The translations under genes were made by a program, and so were the position numbers. Source: AP-15 sp963799085 (GTDB taxonomy: Bacteria > Pseudomonadota > Alphaproteobacteria > ATCC43930 > CGMCC-115725). Taken from it: a DNA stretch of 64,000 bases. This document shows, piece after piece, positions 40,881 to 49,456 of the stretch (the first letter of the stretch is position 1; each line of letters opens with the position of its first letter). Where the stretch lies: NCBI GenBank assembly GCA_963799085.1, contig CAWCWA010000027.1, positions 1-64,000 on the forward strand, read 5' to 3'. A model generated the notes under the pieces. That model was given only the letters and a program-made list of their open reading frames with translations. It was not told the DNA's origin and ran no database searches.

Positions 40881-41315
40881 TTAGGCCGGATCGCCGGTGT
40901 CGGCTACGAGACCGGCGCAGACGATGCCGTATACCGCGCAGGCCTCGTCGTTTTCCGAGGTGTCGCCGCTGATCCCGACCGCGCCGACGATTTCCCCCGT
41001 GGCGTCGCGGATCAGCACGCCGCCCGGCACTGGAATGACCCGTCCGCCCGAGGCCGCGGTCAGCGCTTGAATAAAGGCCGGGTTGGCGGCGGCCCGCCGG
41101 GCGAATTCGCGACCGCCGAACCCCATGCCCAGAGCCCCCCAGGCCTTGCCGCCGGCGATCTCGGGCCGCAACAGGCTTGACCCGTCCTCGCGCTTCATCG
41201 CGCGCAATTGGCCGCCGGCGTCGAGCACCACGACGGTGAGCGGCTTGAACCCCAATTCCCGGCCTTTTTCGAGCGCCTTGTCGATGATCGTCGAGGCCTG
41301 GGCGAGGGTCGGCAT
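40881..41315 (-). CDS. GlcG/HbpS family protein
   Basis: A 144-residue GlcG/HbpS-like protein. Motifs: ASTIIDKALEKGRELGFKPL, TVVVLDAGGQLRAMKREDG, then AGGKAWGALGMGF, GVLIRDATGEIVGAVGISGD and a final Ala/Cys-rich helix. Members bind haem or act next to oxidoreductases, but many have unknown roles. It lies 49 bases from the luciferase-like gene on the same strand, so the two may be co-transcribed. Intact. Confidence 0.88.
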   Translation of the reverse strand: MPTLAQASTIIDKALEKGRELGFKPLTVVVLDAGGQLRAMKREDGSSLLRPEIAGGKAWGALGMGFGGREFARRAAANPAFIQALTAASGGRVIPVPGGVLIRDATGEIVGAVGISGDTSENDEACAVYGIVCAGLVADTGDPA

Positions 41316-41364
41316 CGGTCGGCTCCGTGAGATTCGGTTTCGGTGCTCGATAGACGTCTTCGGC

Positions 41365-42217
41365 TCAGTTGACTTGCCGGATCAGCCCAGCCCAGCGGTC
41401 CAGCGCTGGCAGAATTTCGTCGGCAGGCGCCGACGGCAGCGTCACGACGACGCGGGCAATTCCCTGGTCGCGATAGCGCTTCAGCCGGTCGGGGTCTTCC
41501 GGCGCGCCGAAGATCGTCACCGGCACCGAGGCGGGATCGCGTCCGGCATCGGTCGCCATCCGGCGGAATTCGGGCAAGTACTCGGTCACGTCCGTATATT
41601 GCGGCCGGCTCGCGTTCGGGACCCACCCGTTGCCGTAGCGGACCGCGCGGCGCGCGCTGTGCGGAAAGGCGCCGCCGACGATGACCGGCGGATGCGGCTT
41701 CTGTACCGGCTTTGGCCAGGTCTTCATCTTCGGGAAATCGACGATCTCGCCGTGATACTCGGGTTCCTCCTCGGTCCAGATCGCCTTCATCGCCTCGGTC
41801 TGCTCGCGCATTTTCTTGAAGCGGGTTTTGAATTCCGTGCCGTGGTCAGCCATCTCCTCCCGGTTCCAGCCGCCACCGATGCCGAAGAGGAAACGGCCGC
41901 CCGAGACCTGGTCGAGCGAGGCGACGGCCAGGGCGGTCTGGATCGTGTCGCGCTGGATGACGAGGCAAACCCCGGTTGCCACTTGTCAGGGTCCTGGTCG
42001 CCGCCGCCGCCACCGCTAGCGTCACGAACGGGTCCATCACATCGTAATATTGCCGCCCGAGCGCGCCGCCCGAGGCAGGCTGCGACAGGCGCGAACTGGG
42101 GATGTGCGAATGTTCGGGCGCCCATACCAACTCGAAGCCGCGTGCTTCGAGCGCCGCGGCGAGTTCGCCGGGCTTCATCGAATAATCGGTGAAAAACATC
42201 GACGCGCCGAAATCCAT
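41365..42217 (-). CDS. Luciferase-like (LLM, probably F420/FMN-dependent) oxidoreductase, one frameshift
   Basis: A TIM-barrel oxidoreductase of about 283 residues. ATG 42217 follows GGAGG. Motifs: MDFGASMFFTDYSMKPGELA, FELVWAPEHSHIPSSR, TGVCLVIQRDTIQTALAVAS, GGRFLFGIGGGWNREEM, KKMREQTEAMKAIW and PHPPVIVGGAFPHSARRAV. This pattern fits the TIGR03619-like F420 group, but FMN-dependent monooxygenases share it. The frame breaks near 42000; one base fewer joins the two parts. Substrate unknown. Confidence 0.85.
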
Positions 42218-42651
42218 CGCCAAGCCTCCGAGTTTTTTGCTGTTGCCAGCTTAACCGCGATCGCGCTCCCCGGACCAGCCTCGATATCGGGCTGTGGTCC
42301 CGGACGGTGACTGCGGGGGGGGCCGTCGCGAACGTTGACGGTCAAGGCTACACCGGCCGATGAAATCTATGGTAGCCTCCGCGATGTTGTGGTTTGCGCC
42401 AGAGCCCGAAAATGGGCCGACAGACCGCCAACGGCGGGTCGCGCAAGCCCCGCGTCTGATCACAGGAGGCAACGATAATGAAGCCAAACCTTCGTGCGCT
42501 CGGCCCGGCGGTGTTCCTGCTGTTGGCGATGTTCTCGGGACAACCGGCGATGGCGCAAAAACAGGGCGGAATTTTGAAGGTCGCCCATTTCGACAGCCCG
42601 CCCAGCATGTCGATCCTCGAGGAATCGACGGTCGCGGCCAATCGGCCGATG

Positions 42652-42657
42652 ATGGGG
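42652..42657. repeat. Target-site duplication ATGGGG, left
   Basis: ATGGGG directly before the IS left end (TGCCGC) and again directly after the right end. 6 bp fits the IS21 family (4-8 bp). Confidence 0.85.
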
Positions 42658-42705
42658 TGCCGCGCGGCAATCAGGGTGAGAACGGCACGTCAATCAGGAT
42701 GAGAA
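42658..42705. repeat. IS21 left end: TIR and two L repeats
   Basis: Tip TGCCGCGCGGC followed by two 15-bp copies of CAATCAGGGTGAGAA (42668-42682) and CAATCAGGATGAGAA (42691-42705), one mismatch, 23 bases apart. Expected transposase binding sites. Confidence 0.8.
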
Positions 42706-42822
42706 AGCGCCGCTGGGTTTGTGACGCAGGGAGGGCGTAGCCCGACCGAAGTCGCGAATCCAGCGGCGGCGCGAACCCGGAGAGGGGCGCGCATCCGGCG
42801 ATCGCAGCCGGCTGGATATGGA

Positions 42823-42850
42823 GCGGTTCTTCATACCGATGAGGAACCGC
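42823..42850 (+). promoter_or_regulatory. mRNA hairpin that buries the istA ribosome-binding site
   Basis: Arms 42823-42834 and 42839-42850 pair over 12 bp (one G-U) around a 4-base loop. The right arm holds the AGGAA ribosome site of istA, whose TTG start is at 42853. In a transcript covering both arms the site would be closed. Confidence 0.65.
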
Positions 42851-42852
42851 AC

Positions 42853-44364
42853 TTGCCCGGCCGCCACATCACCGATTGCCAGATGAGGCTGTATATGAGT
42901 TTCCGTCAGACCGAGACGCCGGCCGTTTCCGCCGCCAAGGCCGGGTTCGCGACCTCCAGCGGCTATCGCTTCGAGCACGACTCTCGAATGCCCTCGCAAA
43001 AGAAAGCCCCGCGCGGCCGGCGGCGGCCCGATCCGCTGGGCGAGGTATGGGACAGCGAGGTGGTGCCGCTGCTGAAGAGCATCCCCGGTTTGCGGCCGGT
43101 CGCCATTTTCGACGAGATCCGGCGGCGCCACCCCGAGATCGGCGCCGGCATCCGCCGCACGTTGGAGCGGCGCATCCGTACCTGGCGGGCTCTGCATGGC
43201 ACCGAGCAGGATGTCATCTTCCGGCAGGAGCACCCACCGGGTCGACTTGGGCTGTCCGATTTTACCGACTTGCGCGATCGCGGCGTCAGCGTCGCCGGGG
43301 TGCCGCTTGATCACCGGCTCTATCACTTCCGTCTGGCCTTCTCGGGCTGGGAGCACGCTCGTGTCGTGCTCGGCGGCGAAAGCTTCGTGGCGCTGGCCGA
43401 GGGCCTGCAGAATGCGCTGTGGGCGCTCGGCCGCGCCCCGTTGCAGCACCGCAGCGACAGCCTGTCGGCCGCCTTTCGCAATCTTGACGAGGACTCAAGG
43501 CAGGATCAGACCCGCCGCTACGAGGCGCTGTGCGCGCATTACGGCATGGAGCCGACCCGCAACAATCGCGGCATCGCACACGAGAACGGATCGATCGAAA
43601 GCCCGCACGGCCATCTCAAGCAGGCGATTGAGGACGCGCTGTTGCTGCGTGGCTCGCGCGACTTCGACAGCTTGGATGCCTACCGCTGCTTCATCGACGA
43701 GATCGTCGGCCGCCGCAACGCCCGACTGAAGAAGCGGCTGGAACTCGAGCGCCCGGCACTGCAGTCGCTGCCGGAGCGCCGCACGACCGATTACGAGGAG
43801 ACGATCGTCATCGTCACCTCGACGAGCGGCTTCACGCTCAAGAAGGTGTTCTATTCGGTGCCGTCGCGACTGATCGGCCATCGCCTACGGGTGCGCCTGT
43901 ACGACGACCGGCTCGACTGCCTTCTCGGCAGCACCCCGCTGATGACGCTGCGCCGTGGCCGGGCGCATCCCAGCGGCAAGCGCGGTCATGTCGTCGATTA
44001 TCGGCATGTCATTCACGCCTTGCGGCGCAAGCCGATGGCTTTGCTCAACCTGGTTTATCGCGAGCAGCTCTTTCCACGCCGCGCCTACCAGCGCGCGTTC
44101 GAGGCGCTGTTGGCGGCCGACGGCGAGAAGCGGGCGTGCCGCACCATCGTCGGATTGCTGGCGCTGGCGCACGACCGCGCCTGCGAGGCCGAACTCGCCG
44201 GCATCATCGACGCCGAACTCGACGCCGGCAGACTGCCTGATCTGGACATCCTCGGCCGGCACTTCGGGCCCGATCCCGCCGCCATTCCAGACATCACCGT
44301 CAAACTAACGCCGCTGCATCTCTATGACGAACTCGGCATCGTCCGGGCGGGCGGTGCCGTATGA
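42853..44364 (+). CDS. istA: IS21 transposase IstA
   Basis: A DDE transposase of 503 residues from a TTG start. I chose this start because related IstA proteins begin MPGRHITD-QMRLYM, and TTG 42853 gives exactly PGRHITDCQMRLYMSFRQTE with AGGAA seven bases upstream. The helix-turn-helix region is followed by KAPRGRRRPDPLGEVWDSE, RTLERRIRTWRALHGTEQDV and the catalytic core (LGLSDFTDL, and later NNRGIAHENGSIESPHGHLK with the Asp/Glu pattern of the family). It lies in the disrupted SBP5 gene and overlaps istB by ATGA. Intact. Confidence 0.93.
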   Translation: MPGRHITDCQMRLYMSFRQTETPAVSAAKAGFATSSGYRFEHDSRMPSQKKAPRGRRRPDPLGEVWDSEVVPLLKSIPGLRPVAIFDEIRRRHPEIGAGIRRTLERRIRTWRALHGTEQDVIFRQEHPPGRLGLSDFTDLRDRGVSVAGVPLDHRLYHFRLAFSGWEHARVVLGGESFVALAEGLQNALWALGRAPLQHRSDSLSAAFRNLDEDSRQDQTRRYEALCAHYGMEPTRNNRGIAHENGSIESPHGHLKQAIEDALLLRGSRDFDSLDAYRCFIDEIVGRRNARLKKRLELERPALQSLPERRTTDYEETIVIVTSTSGFTLKKVFYSVPSRLIGHRLRVRLYDDRLDCLLGSTPLMTLRRGRAHPSGKRGHVVDYRHVIHALRRKPMALLNLVYREQLFPRRAYQRAFEALLAADGEKRACRTIVGLLALAHDRACEAELAGIIDAELDAGRLPDLDILGRHFGPDPAAIPDITVKLTPLHLYDELGIVRAGGAV

Positions 44365-45170
44365 AGGCCGCCGACCCGATCGACACCGCCCGCGTCGAGC
44401 TGCTGCTCGCCGAGCTGCGCCTACCGGCCGTCAAACACGTCTGGGCGGCGCTGGCTGCCCAGGCCGACAAGGAAGGCTGGCCGGCCGCGCGCTTTCTGGC
44501 CGCGCTCGCCGAGCACGAGATGGCCGAACGCGTTCGCCGCCGCATCGAGCGTCATCTCGCCGAAGCCCGCCTGCCGCCCGGCAAGACCCTCGACACCTTC
44601 GACTTCGAGGCCGTTCCGGTGGTCAGCAAGGCGCAGGTCATGGCGCTCGCCGCCGGCGACGCTTGGCTCAACCAGGGCGCCAATCTCTTGCTGTTCGGCC
44701 CGCCGGGCGGCGGCAAGAGCCATCTGGCGGCAGCGCTCGGCTTCGCGCTCGTCGAAAACGGCTGGCGTGTGCTGTTCACCCGCACCACCGATCTCGTGCA
44801 ACGGCTGCAGATCGCTCGTCGCGAGCTCGCCCTCGAAGCTGCGATCGCCAGGCTCGACAAATATCACCTACTGATCCTTGACGACCTCGCCTACGTCACC
44901 AAGGACCAGGCCGAGACCAGCGTGCTGTTCGAGCTGATCAGCGCCCGCTACGAGCACCGCTCGCTGCTGATCACCGCCAACCAGCCGTTCGGCGAGTGGG
45001 GCAAGGTCTTTCCCGATCCGGCGATGACCGTCGCCGTCGTCGACCGCCTCGTGCACCACGCGACGATCTTCGAGATGAACGTCGAAAGCTACCGCCGCCG
45101 CGCTGCCCTCGAACGCAAACGCGGCCCTGGACGGCCGCCCGTCACCGCGACAATCAAAGCCAACGCCTGA
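44361..45170 (+). CDS. istB: IS21 helper ATPase IstB
   Basis: A 269-residue AAA+ ATPase related to DnaC that helps IstA choose target DNA. Walker A LFGPPGGGKSHLAAALGFAL, Walker B HLLILDDLAYV, sensor LITANQPFGEWGKVFPD and the C-terminal RRRAALERKRGPGRPP are all present. Start overlaps the istA stop by 4 bases, so the two are coupled. Intact. Confidence 0.95.
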   Translation: MKAADPIDTARVELLLAELRLPAVKHVWAALAAQADKEGWPAARFLAALAEHEMAERVRRRIERHLAEARLPPGKTLDTFDFEAVPVVSKAQVMALAAGDAWLNQGANLLLFGPPGGGKSHLAAALGFALVENGWRVLFTRTTDLVQRLQIARRELALEAAIARLDKYHLLILDDLAYVTKDQAETSVLFELISARYEHRSLLITANQPFGEWGKVFPDPAMTVAVVDRLVHHATIFEMNVESYRRRAALERKRGPGRPPVTATIKANA

Positions 45171-45243
45171 TTGACGCTCAGCGACAATCAAACCTTGCGC
45201 CGCCCGCAATCAGCGACAATCATCCGGATGCCGCGACGCCGGA

Positions 45244-45291
45244 TTCCCACCCTGATTGTCGCCGCTTTCCCATCCAGATCGCCGCGCTACA
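45244..45291. repeat. IS21 right end: TIR and R repeats
   Basis: Read inward from 45291 the tip is TGTAGCGCGGC, then GATCTGGATGGGAA (within 45267-45281) and CAATCAGGGTGGGAA (45258-45244), each close to the left-end repeat. Further in, GCGACAATCA recurs near 45180 and 45210. Confidence 0.75.
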
Positions 45292-45297
45292 ATGGGG
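45292..45297. repeat. Target-site duplication ATGGGG, right
   Basis: Second copy of the 6-bp repeat, directly after the IS right end. Confidence 0.85.
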
Positions 45298-46726
45298 GTC
45301 TTCAACAACCTGGTCATCTTCGACCAGCACGTCCCACAGAACAGCCCGAAATCGATCGTGCCCGATCTTGCCAAAAGCTGGGCATGGAACGAGGAGGGCA
45401 CCGAGCTGACGATGCCGTTGCGCCAAGGCGTGAAATGGCACGACGGCAAGCCGTTCACCGCCAAGGACGTCATCTGCACCTGGGATCTGCTGACGGGCAA
45501 ATCTGCCGAAAAGCTGCGCATCAACCCGCGCAAATCATGGTACGACAACCTCGAAAAGGTGACCGCGAATGGCGACTTTGAGGTCACGTTTCATCTGAAG
45601 CGCGCGCAGCCCTCGTTTCTCTCGCTGATGGCCTCGGGCTGGTCGCCGGTTTATCCCTGCCATGTATCGGCGCGCGAGATGCGTTCGCATCCGATCGGCA
45701 CCGGCCCCTTCAAGTTCGTCGAGTTCAGGCCGAACCAGTCGATCACGGTGACCCGAAATCCGGATTACTGGAAGAAAGGGCTTCCTTATCTCGACGGGAT
45801 CGAATGGGACATCATCAAGGACATGTCGACCCGGACCCTGGCTTTTATCGCCGGTCGGGAGGACTTGATCTATGGCGTGACGACCCCGGTATTGAAGCAG
45901 GTCAAGAGCGACGCCCCGCAGTCGATCTGCGTCGAGGCGACGGCGAACGTCAATCGCAATCTGATCGTCAACCGTGACAAGCCGCCCTTCGACAACGCCG
46001 ATATTCGGCGGGCGATGTCGCTGACCCTCGATCGCAAGGCGTTCACCGACATCCTATACGAGGGCAAGGCCTATCCCGGCGCGGCGATGGAGCCTCCGCC
46101 CGATGGCCTATGGGGACTGCCCCCAGAGATGCTGAACGCGCTGCCGGGCTATGGACCTGATGTCGAAAAGAGCCGCGCCGCGGCCCGGAAATTGATGGAA
46201 AAGGCCGGCTACGGTCCCGACAAGAGGCTCCCGATCAAGGTGTCGGCGCGCAACGTTTCCTATTACCGTGACCCGGCTGTGATCCTGATCGACCAGCTGA
46301 AGCAGATCTACGTCGACGGCGAGCTCGAAACGCTCGACACGACCCAATGGTATCCGATGCTGATGCGTAAGGATTACAGCGTCGGAATGAACATCACCGA
46401 AAGCGAAGTCGACGATCCCGACACTCAGTTCTACGAGAACTTCGTGTGCGGGGCGCATCGAAACTATACCAACTATTGCAACAAGGCGGTCGATGCGCTG
46501 GTCGATCAACAGTCACGCACAACCGACCTCGAGAAACGCCGCAAGCTGGTGTGGGAGATCCAGAAGAAGCTCGTCGAGGACGATGCCCGGCCGGTCATCT
46601 TCTACCCGACCGGTGTGACCTGCATGCAGCCGAAGCTGAAAGGCCTGACGATCATGGTCAACAGCATCTACAACGGCTCGCGCTTCGAAGACCTCTGGCT
46701 CGCCGACTAGGACGGCCGCGGCGCGA

Positions 46727-46753
46727 CGGGCGGGGTCGGCAATACTCCGCCCG
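46727..46753 (+). terminator. Hairpin after the SBP5 gene
   Basis: A 10-bp stem with one G-T pair (46727-46736 with 46744-46753, loop 7). It lies 16 bases after the stop and is followed by only a weak T-rich stretch, so it is a possible terminator. Confidence 0.4.
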
Positions 46754-46830
46754 ATTGCTGTTGTCGCTGCGCGGACCCCGCCTCCGAAATGTGCTAGACT
46801 GCACGCTCCGCGCGTGGCGACGAGGCGCCG

Positions 46831-47877
46831 ATGATCGATTACCGCAGCGACAACACCGGAAGGGCCGCCCCCGAAATCCTCGACGCGATGGTCCGGGCGA
46901 ACCGCGATACGGCGTTGGGCTATGGCGGCGACGAATGGACCGCGCGGCTGCAACAGCGCTTTGCCGATCTGTTCGAGACCGCGGTGCGGGTCTTTCCGGT
47001 CGCCACCGGCACCGCCGCCAACGCCTTGGCGCTCTCCGCGCTGGGTCCGTCCTGGGGCCTCGTCTATTGCAGCGAGGTCGCGCACATCAACACTTCGGAG
47101 GCCAACGCCGCCGGGTTCTTCGGTGGCGGCCTGAAACTCGTTTCGATCGCCGGCGCGCATGGCCGTATCGATGCCGACCGCCTCGCCGAAGCGCTCGCGG
47201 CGATCGGGCCGGGGCAGATCCATCGCGGCCAGCCGAGTGCGGTCAACCTGACGCAGGCGACGGATCAAGGTGCGGTCTACACGCTCGACGAAATCCGCGC
47301 CGTGACGGCGGTTGCCAAGGCGCGCGGGCTCAGGACGCACATGGACGGCGCGCGGTTTGCCAACGCATTGGCGCGGCTCGACTGCAGCCCGGCCGAGGCA
47401 AGCTGGCGCTCGGGTATTGACATCATGTCGTTCGGGGCCACCAAGAACGGCGGCGCGCTGTGCGATGCGGTCGTTGTCTTCGCGCCGGAACTCGCCGACG
47501 GGCTGGCCGTGCAATTGCGACGCGCCGGGCAGGTGTGGTCGAAGATGCGTTTTGCCTCGGCGCAACTGATCGCCTATGTCGAGAACGGGCTGTGGCTCCA
47601 TATGGCGCGGGCCTCGAACGCGATCGCGGCGCGCATCGCCGCCGGGTTGCGCGATATTCCGGGCGCCCGCCTGCTGGCGCCCGTCGAGGCCAACGAGATC
47701 TTTCTCGAACTGCCCAGCGCCGCGATGGACGCGCTCGAAGCCGACGGATTTCTGTTCTACCGCCGCAGCGCCACACTCGCCCGTTTCGTCTGCCGCTTCG
47801 ATACGACGGCAGCGGAAGCCGACGCGCTCCTCGCCGCGCTGGCCCGCAATCTCACCCCGTCTCGCGCCGCCGAATAG
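46831..47877 (+). CDS. Low-specificity threonine aldolase (beta-eliminating PLP lyase family)
   Basis: A 348-residue PLP enzyme that cleaves threonine to glycine and acetaldehyde. It starts MIDYRSDNTGRAAPEILDAM and holds YGGDEWTARLQQRFADLF, the Gly/Ala loop VATGTAANALALSALG, TLDEIRAVTAVAKARGLRTH, MDGARFANAL with the cofactor-binding Asp, and the Lys in MSFGATKNGGAL that binds PLP. Sequence and length fit the LtaE group, although beta-eliminating lyases look similar. It faces the cox operon end to end. Intact. Confidence 0.9.
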   Translation: MIDYRSDNTGRAAPEILDAMVRANRDTALGYGGDEWTARLQQRFADLFETAVRVFPVATGTAANALALSALGPSWGLVYCSEVAHINTSEANAAGFFGGGLKLVSIAGAHGRIDADRLAEALAAIGPGQIHRGQPSAVNLTQATDQGAVYTLDEIRAVTAVAKARGLRTHMDGARFANALARLDCSPAEASWRSGIDIMSFGATKNGGALCDAVVVFAPELADGLAVQLRRAGQVWSKMRFASAQLIAYVENGLWLHMARASNAIAARIAAGLRDIPGARLLAPVEANEIFLELPSAAMDALEADGFLFYRRSATLARFVCRFDTTAAEADALLAALARNLTPSRAAE

Positions 47878-47912
47878 GCCACGCCGCCATTCGAAGGCGG
47901 AGCGCGCTCGGT

Positions 47913-48719
47913 TTACTCGATCGCGGCGCCGGCGCCACCCCACCAGTAGACGCAGACGAACAGGAACAGCCAGACCACGTCGACGAAGTGCCAATACCAC
48001 GCCGCCGCCTCGAAGCCGAAATGGTGGTCGGGCTTGAAGTGGCCGCGCCAGGCGCGCATCAGGCAGACGAACAGAAAAATCGTGCCGATGATCACGTGAA
48101 AGCCGTGAAAACCGGTCGCCATGAAAAACACCGACGGGTAGATGCCGCCGGTAAAACTGAAAGCGGCGTGGCTGTATTCATAGGCTTGGCACGAGGTGAA
48201 GCAGATGCCGAGAAAGACGGTCAGCGCCAAGCCTTGCAATAGGCCGTTGCGATTCCCTTCGAGCAGCGAGTGATGCGCCCAGGTGACCGTCGTCCCCGAC
48301 AGCAGCAGGATCAGCGTGTTCAAGAACGGAAATTCGAACGGGTCGAAGGGATGAATGCCCTTCGGCGGCCACACGCCGTCCACCGGATAGAGGCTCGACG
48401 AGAAGAACGCCCAGAAGAAGGCCGAGAAGAACATCACCTCCGACGCGATGAAGAGCGCCATCCCGTAGCGCATTCCGAGCTGCACGACCGGCGTGTGGTG
48501 ACCCTGGAATGTCGCCTCGCGGATCACGTCGCGCCACCACACCGCCATGATCCCGAGCACGCAGAGCACACCGATGACCAGCAAGGTCCAGCCATGGCCG
48601 TGCATGAAGAGGATGCCGCCGCCGGCGAGCAGTCCGGCGGCGACCGCACCGACGATCGGCCATGGGCTCGGATCGACCAGATGATAGGGATGCTTCGGCG
48701 CGGCGTGGGTTTCGCTCAT
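47913..48719 (-). CDS. coxC: Cytochrome c oxidase subunit III
   Basis: A 268-residue membrane protein with seven helices. It has HPYHLVDPSPWPIVGAVAA, YGMALFIASEVMFFSAFFWA, LLLSGTTVTWAHHSLLEGNR, and FMATGFHGFHVIIGTIFLFV, all diagnostic. It stabilises the aa3 oxidase core in the inner membrane. Last gene of the cox operon, 19 bases after ctaG. Intact. Confidence 0.97.
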   Translation of the reverse strand: MSETHAAPKHPYHLVDPSPWPIVGAVAAGLLAGGGILFMHGHGWTLLVIGVLCVLGIMAVWWRDVIREATFQGHHTPVVQLGMRYGMALFIASEVMFFSAFFWAFFSSSLYPVDGVWPPKGIHPFDPFEFPFLNTLILLLSGTTVTWAHHSLLEGNRNGLLQGLALTVFLGICFTSCQAYEYSHAAFSFTGGIYPSVFFMATGFHGFHVIIGTIFLFVCLMRAWRGHFKPDHHFGFEAAAWYWHFVDVVWLFLFVCVYWWGGAGAAIE

Positions 48720-48738
48720 CGGCGCGGGCCTCGATTGA

Positions 48739-49329
48739 TCAATTCACGGTGCGGGGCGGAGCGGCGGCCGCGGTCGGACCCGGCTGCTCGGCGGCGCGGA
48801 ACATCGTATAGGAGAGCGTGATCGACCGAACCTCGCTGGTGTCGGGATCGGTCAGGAGATCGGGGTCGACAAAGAACGTGACCCCCATATCGACGCTTTG
48901 CCCCGGCCGCAAGGTCTGATTGCTGAAGCAGAAGCATTGCAGTTTGTCGAAATAGATCCCGACCTTGGTCGGGGTCACGTTGTACACTGCCCGCGCCGTC
49001 ACCGGCGCCGCGCTGTGGTTGACGGCGCGGAAAAAGACCTGGTTCTGGGCGCCCGGATGCACCTCGAGCCTGTTCGTCAGCGGGCGGAATTCCCAGTCGA
49101 GGCCGGGTGCGGTCTGCGCGTCGAAATCGACCGTCACCAGCGTCTTGGCGATCCGCTCCGGCGCCGCCGCGGCACGCTGTGTGGTGCCGCCGAAGCCGGT
49201 CGCCGCGCAGAATACGCGATAGAGCGGCACCGAGGCGAAGGTGAGCCCGATCATCGCCGTGACGACTGCGAAGAGCGGCACGACGATCGCGCTCTTGCGG
49301 CGCCGGCGCGGAGCATCGTGTCCGGTCAT
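48739..49329 (-). CDS. ctaG: Cytochrome c oxidase copper chaperone CtaG/Cox11
   Basis: A 196-residue protein that delivers copper to the CuB site of subunit I. One N-terminal membrane helix (SAIVVPLFAVVTAMIGLTFA) is followed by an Ig-like periplasmic domain with the copper motif CFCF in FDKLQCFCFSNQTL, and PGQSVDMGVTFFVDPDL. It lies two bases after the small coxF-like gene and before coxC. Intact. Confidence 0.95.
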   Translation of the reverse strand: MTGHDAPRRRRKSAIVVPLFAVVTAMIGLTFASVPLYRVFCAATGFGGTTQRAAAAPERIAKTLVTVDFDAQTAPGLDWEFRPLTNRLEVHPGAQNQVFFRAVNHSAAPVTARAVYNVTPTKVGIYFDKLQCFCFSNQTLRPGQSVDMGVTFFVDPDLLTDPDTSEVRSITLSYTMFRAAEQPGPTAAAAPPRTVN

Positions 49330-49331
49330 CT

Positions 49332-49451
49332 CTAGCCCGTCATCTTGACGATGGCGACCGCATAGAAGAGCGCTGCGAGCGCGACCAGCACGAGACCCAG
49401 CGCGCGGTTGCGCGCGCGCACAGTACGCCGGCGCTCGCTATCCTCGTCCAT
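49332..49451 (-). CDS. CoxF-like small membrane protein
   Basis: A 39-residue single-helix protein: an Arg-rich N-terminus (MDEDSERRRTVRARNRALG) and a helix (LVLVALAALFYAVAIVKMTG). It lies between ctaB and ctaG, two bases before ctaG, exactly where alphaproteobacterial cox operons have a small coxF-type gene. Position is the main evidence. It probably assists assembly. Confidence 0.75.
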   Translation of the reverse strand: MDEDSERRRTVRARNRALGLVLVALAALFYAVAIVKMTG

Positions 49452-49456
49452 CGCGG

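Larger units (their letters stand above)
42658..45291 (+). mobile_element. IS21-family insertion sequence, complete (2634 bp)
   Basis: A two-gene element (istA, istB) with imperfect terminal inverted repeats: left TGCCGCGCGGCAATC and right, read inward, TGTAGCGCGGCGATC, continuing to about 19 matches in 25. Behind each tip lies a second sub-terminal repeat with the CAATCAGG-TG-GAA pattern, as in IS21 L and R transposase sites. It is inserted in the SBP5 gene with 6-bp repeats on both sides. Both genes are intact, so it may still be mobile. Codon and G+C content are like the host. Confidence 0.92.
42478..46710 (+). pseudogene. SBP family 5 (peptide/nickel type) binding-protein gene split by an IS21 element
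   Basis: An ABC-transporter binding protein, about 530 residues without the insertion. The first part (42478-42657) is MKPNLRALGPAVFLLLAMFS (signal), ILKVAHFDSPPSMSILEEST and ANRPMMG. The rest (45298-46710) begins VFNNLVIFDQHVPQNSPKSI and continues with LAKSWAWNEEGTELTMPLRQ, GVKWHDGKPFTAKDVICTWD, HPIGTGPFKFVEF and the C-terminal lobe. Removing the IS and one 6-bp repeat restores RPMMG-VFNNLV in frame, as in DppA-like proteins. So the gene was intact before insertion. No permease or ATPase genes lie next to it. A frame inside the 3' part could still be made from an internal start, without a signal peptide. Confidence 0.9.

Noticed and set aside
42694..43449. Minus-strand frame across istA
   Set aside because: Shadow of the transposase gene; no start site or family resemblance.
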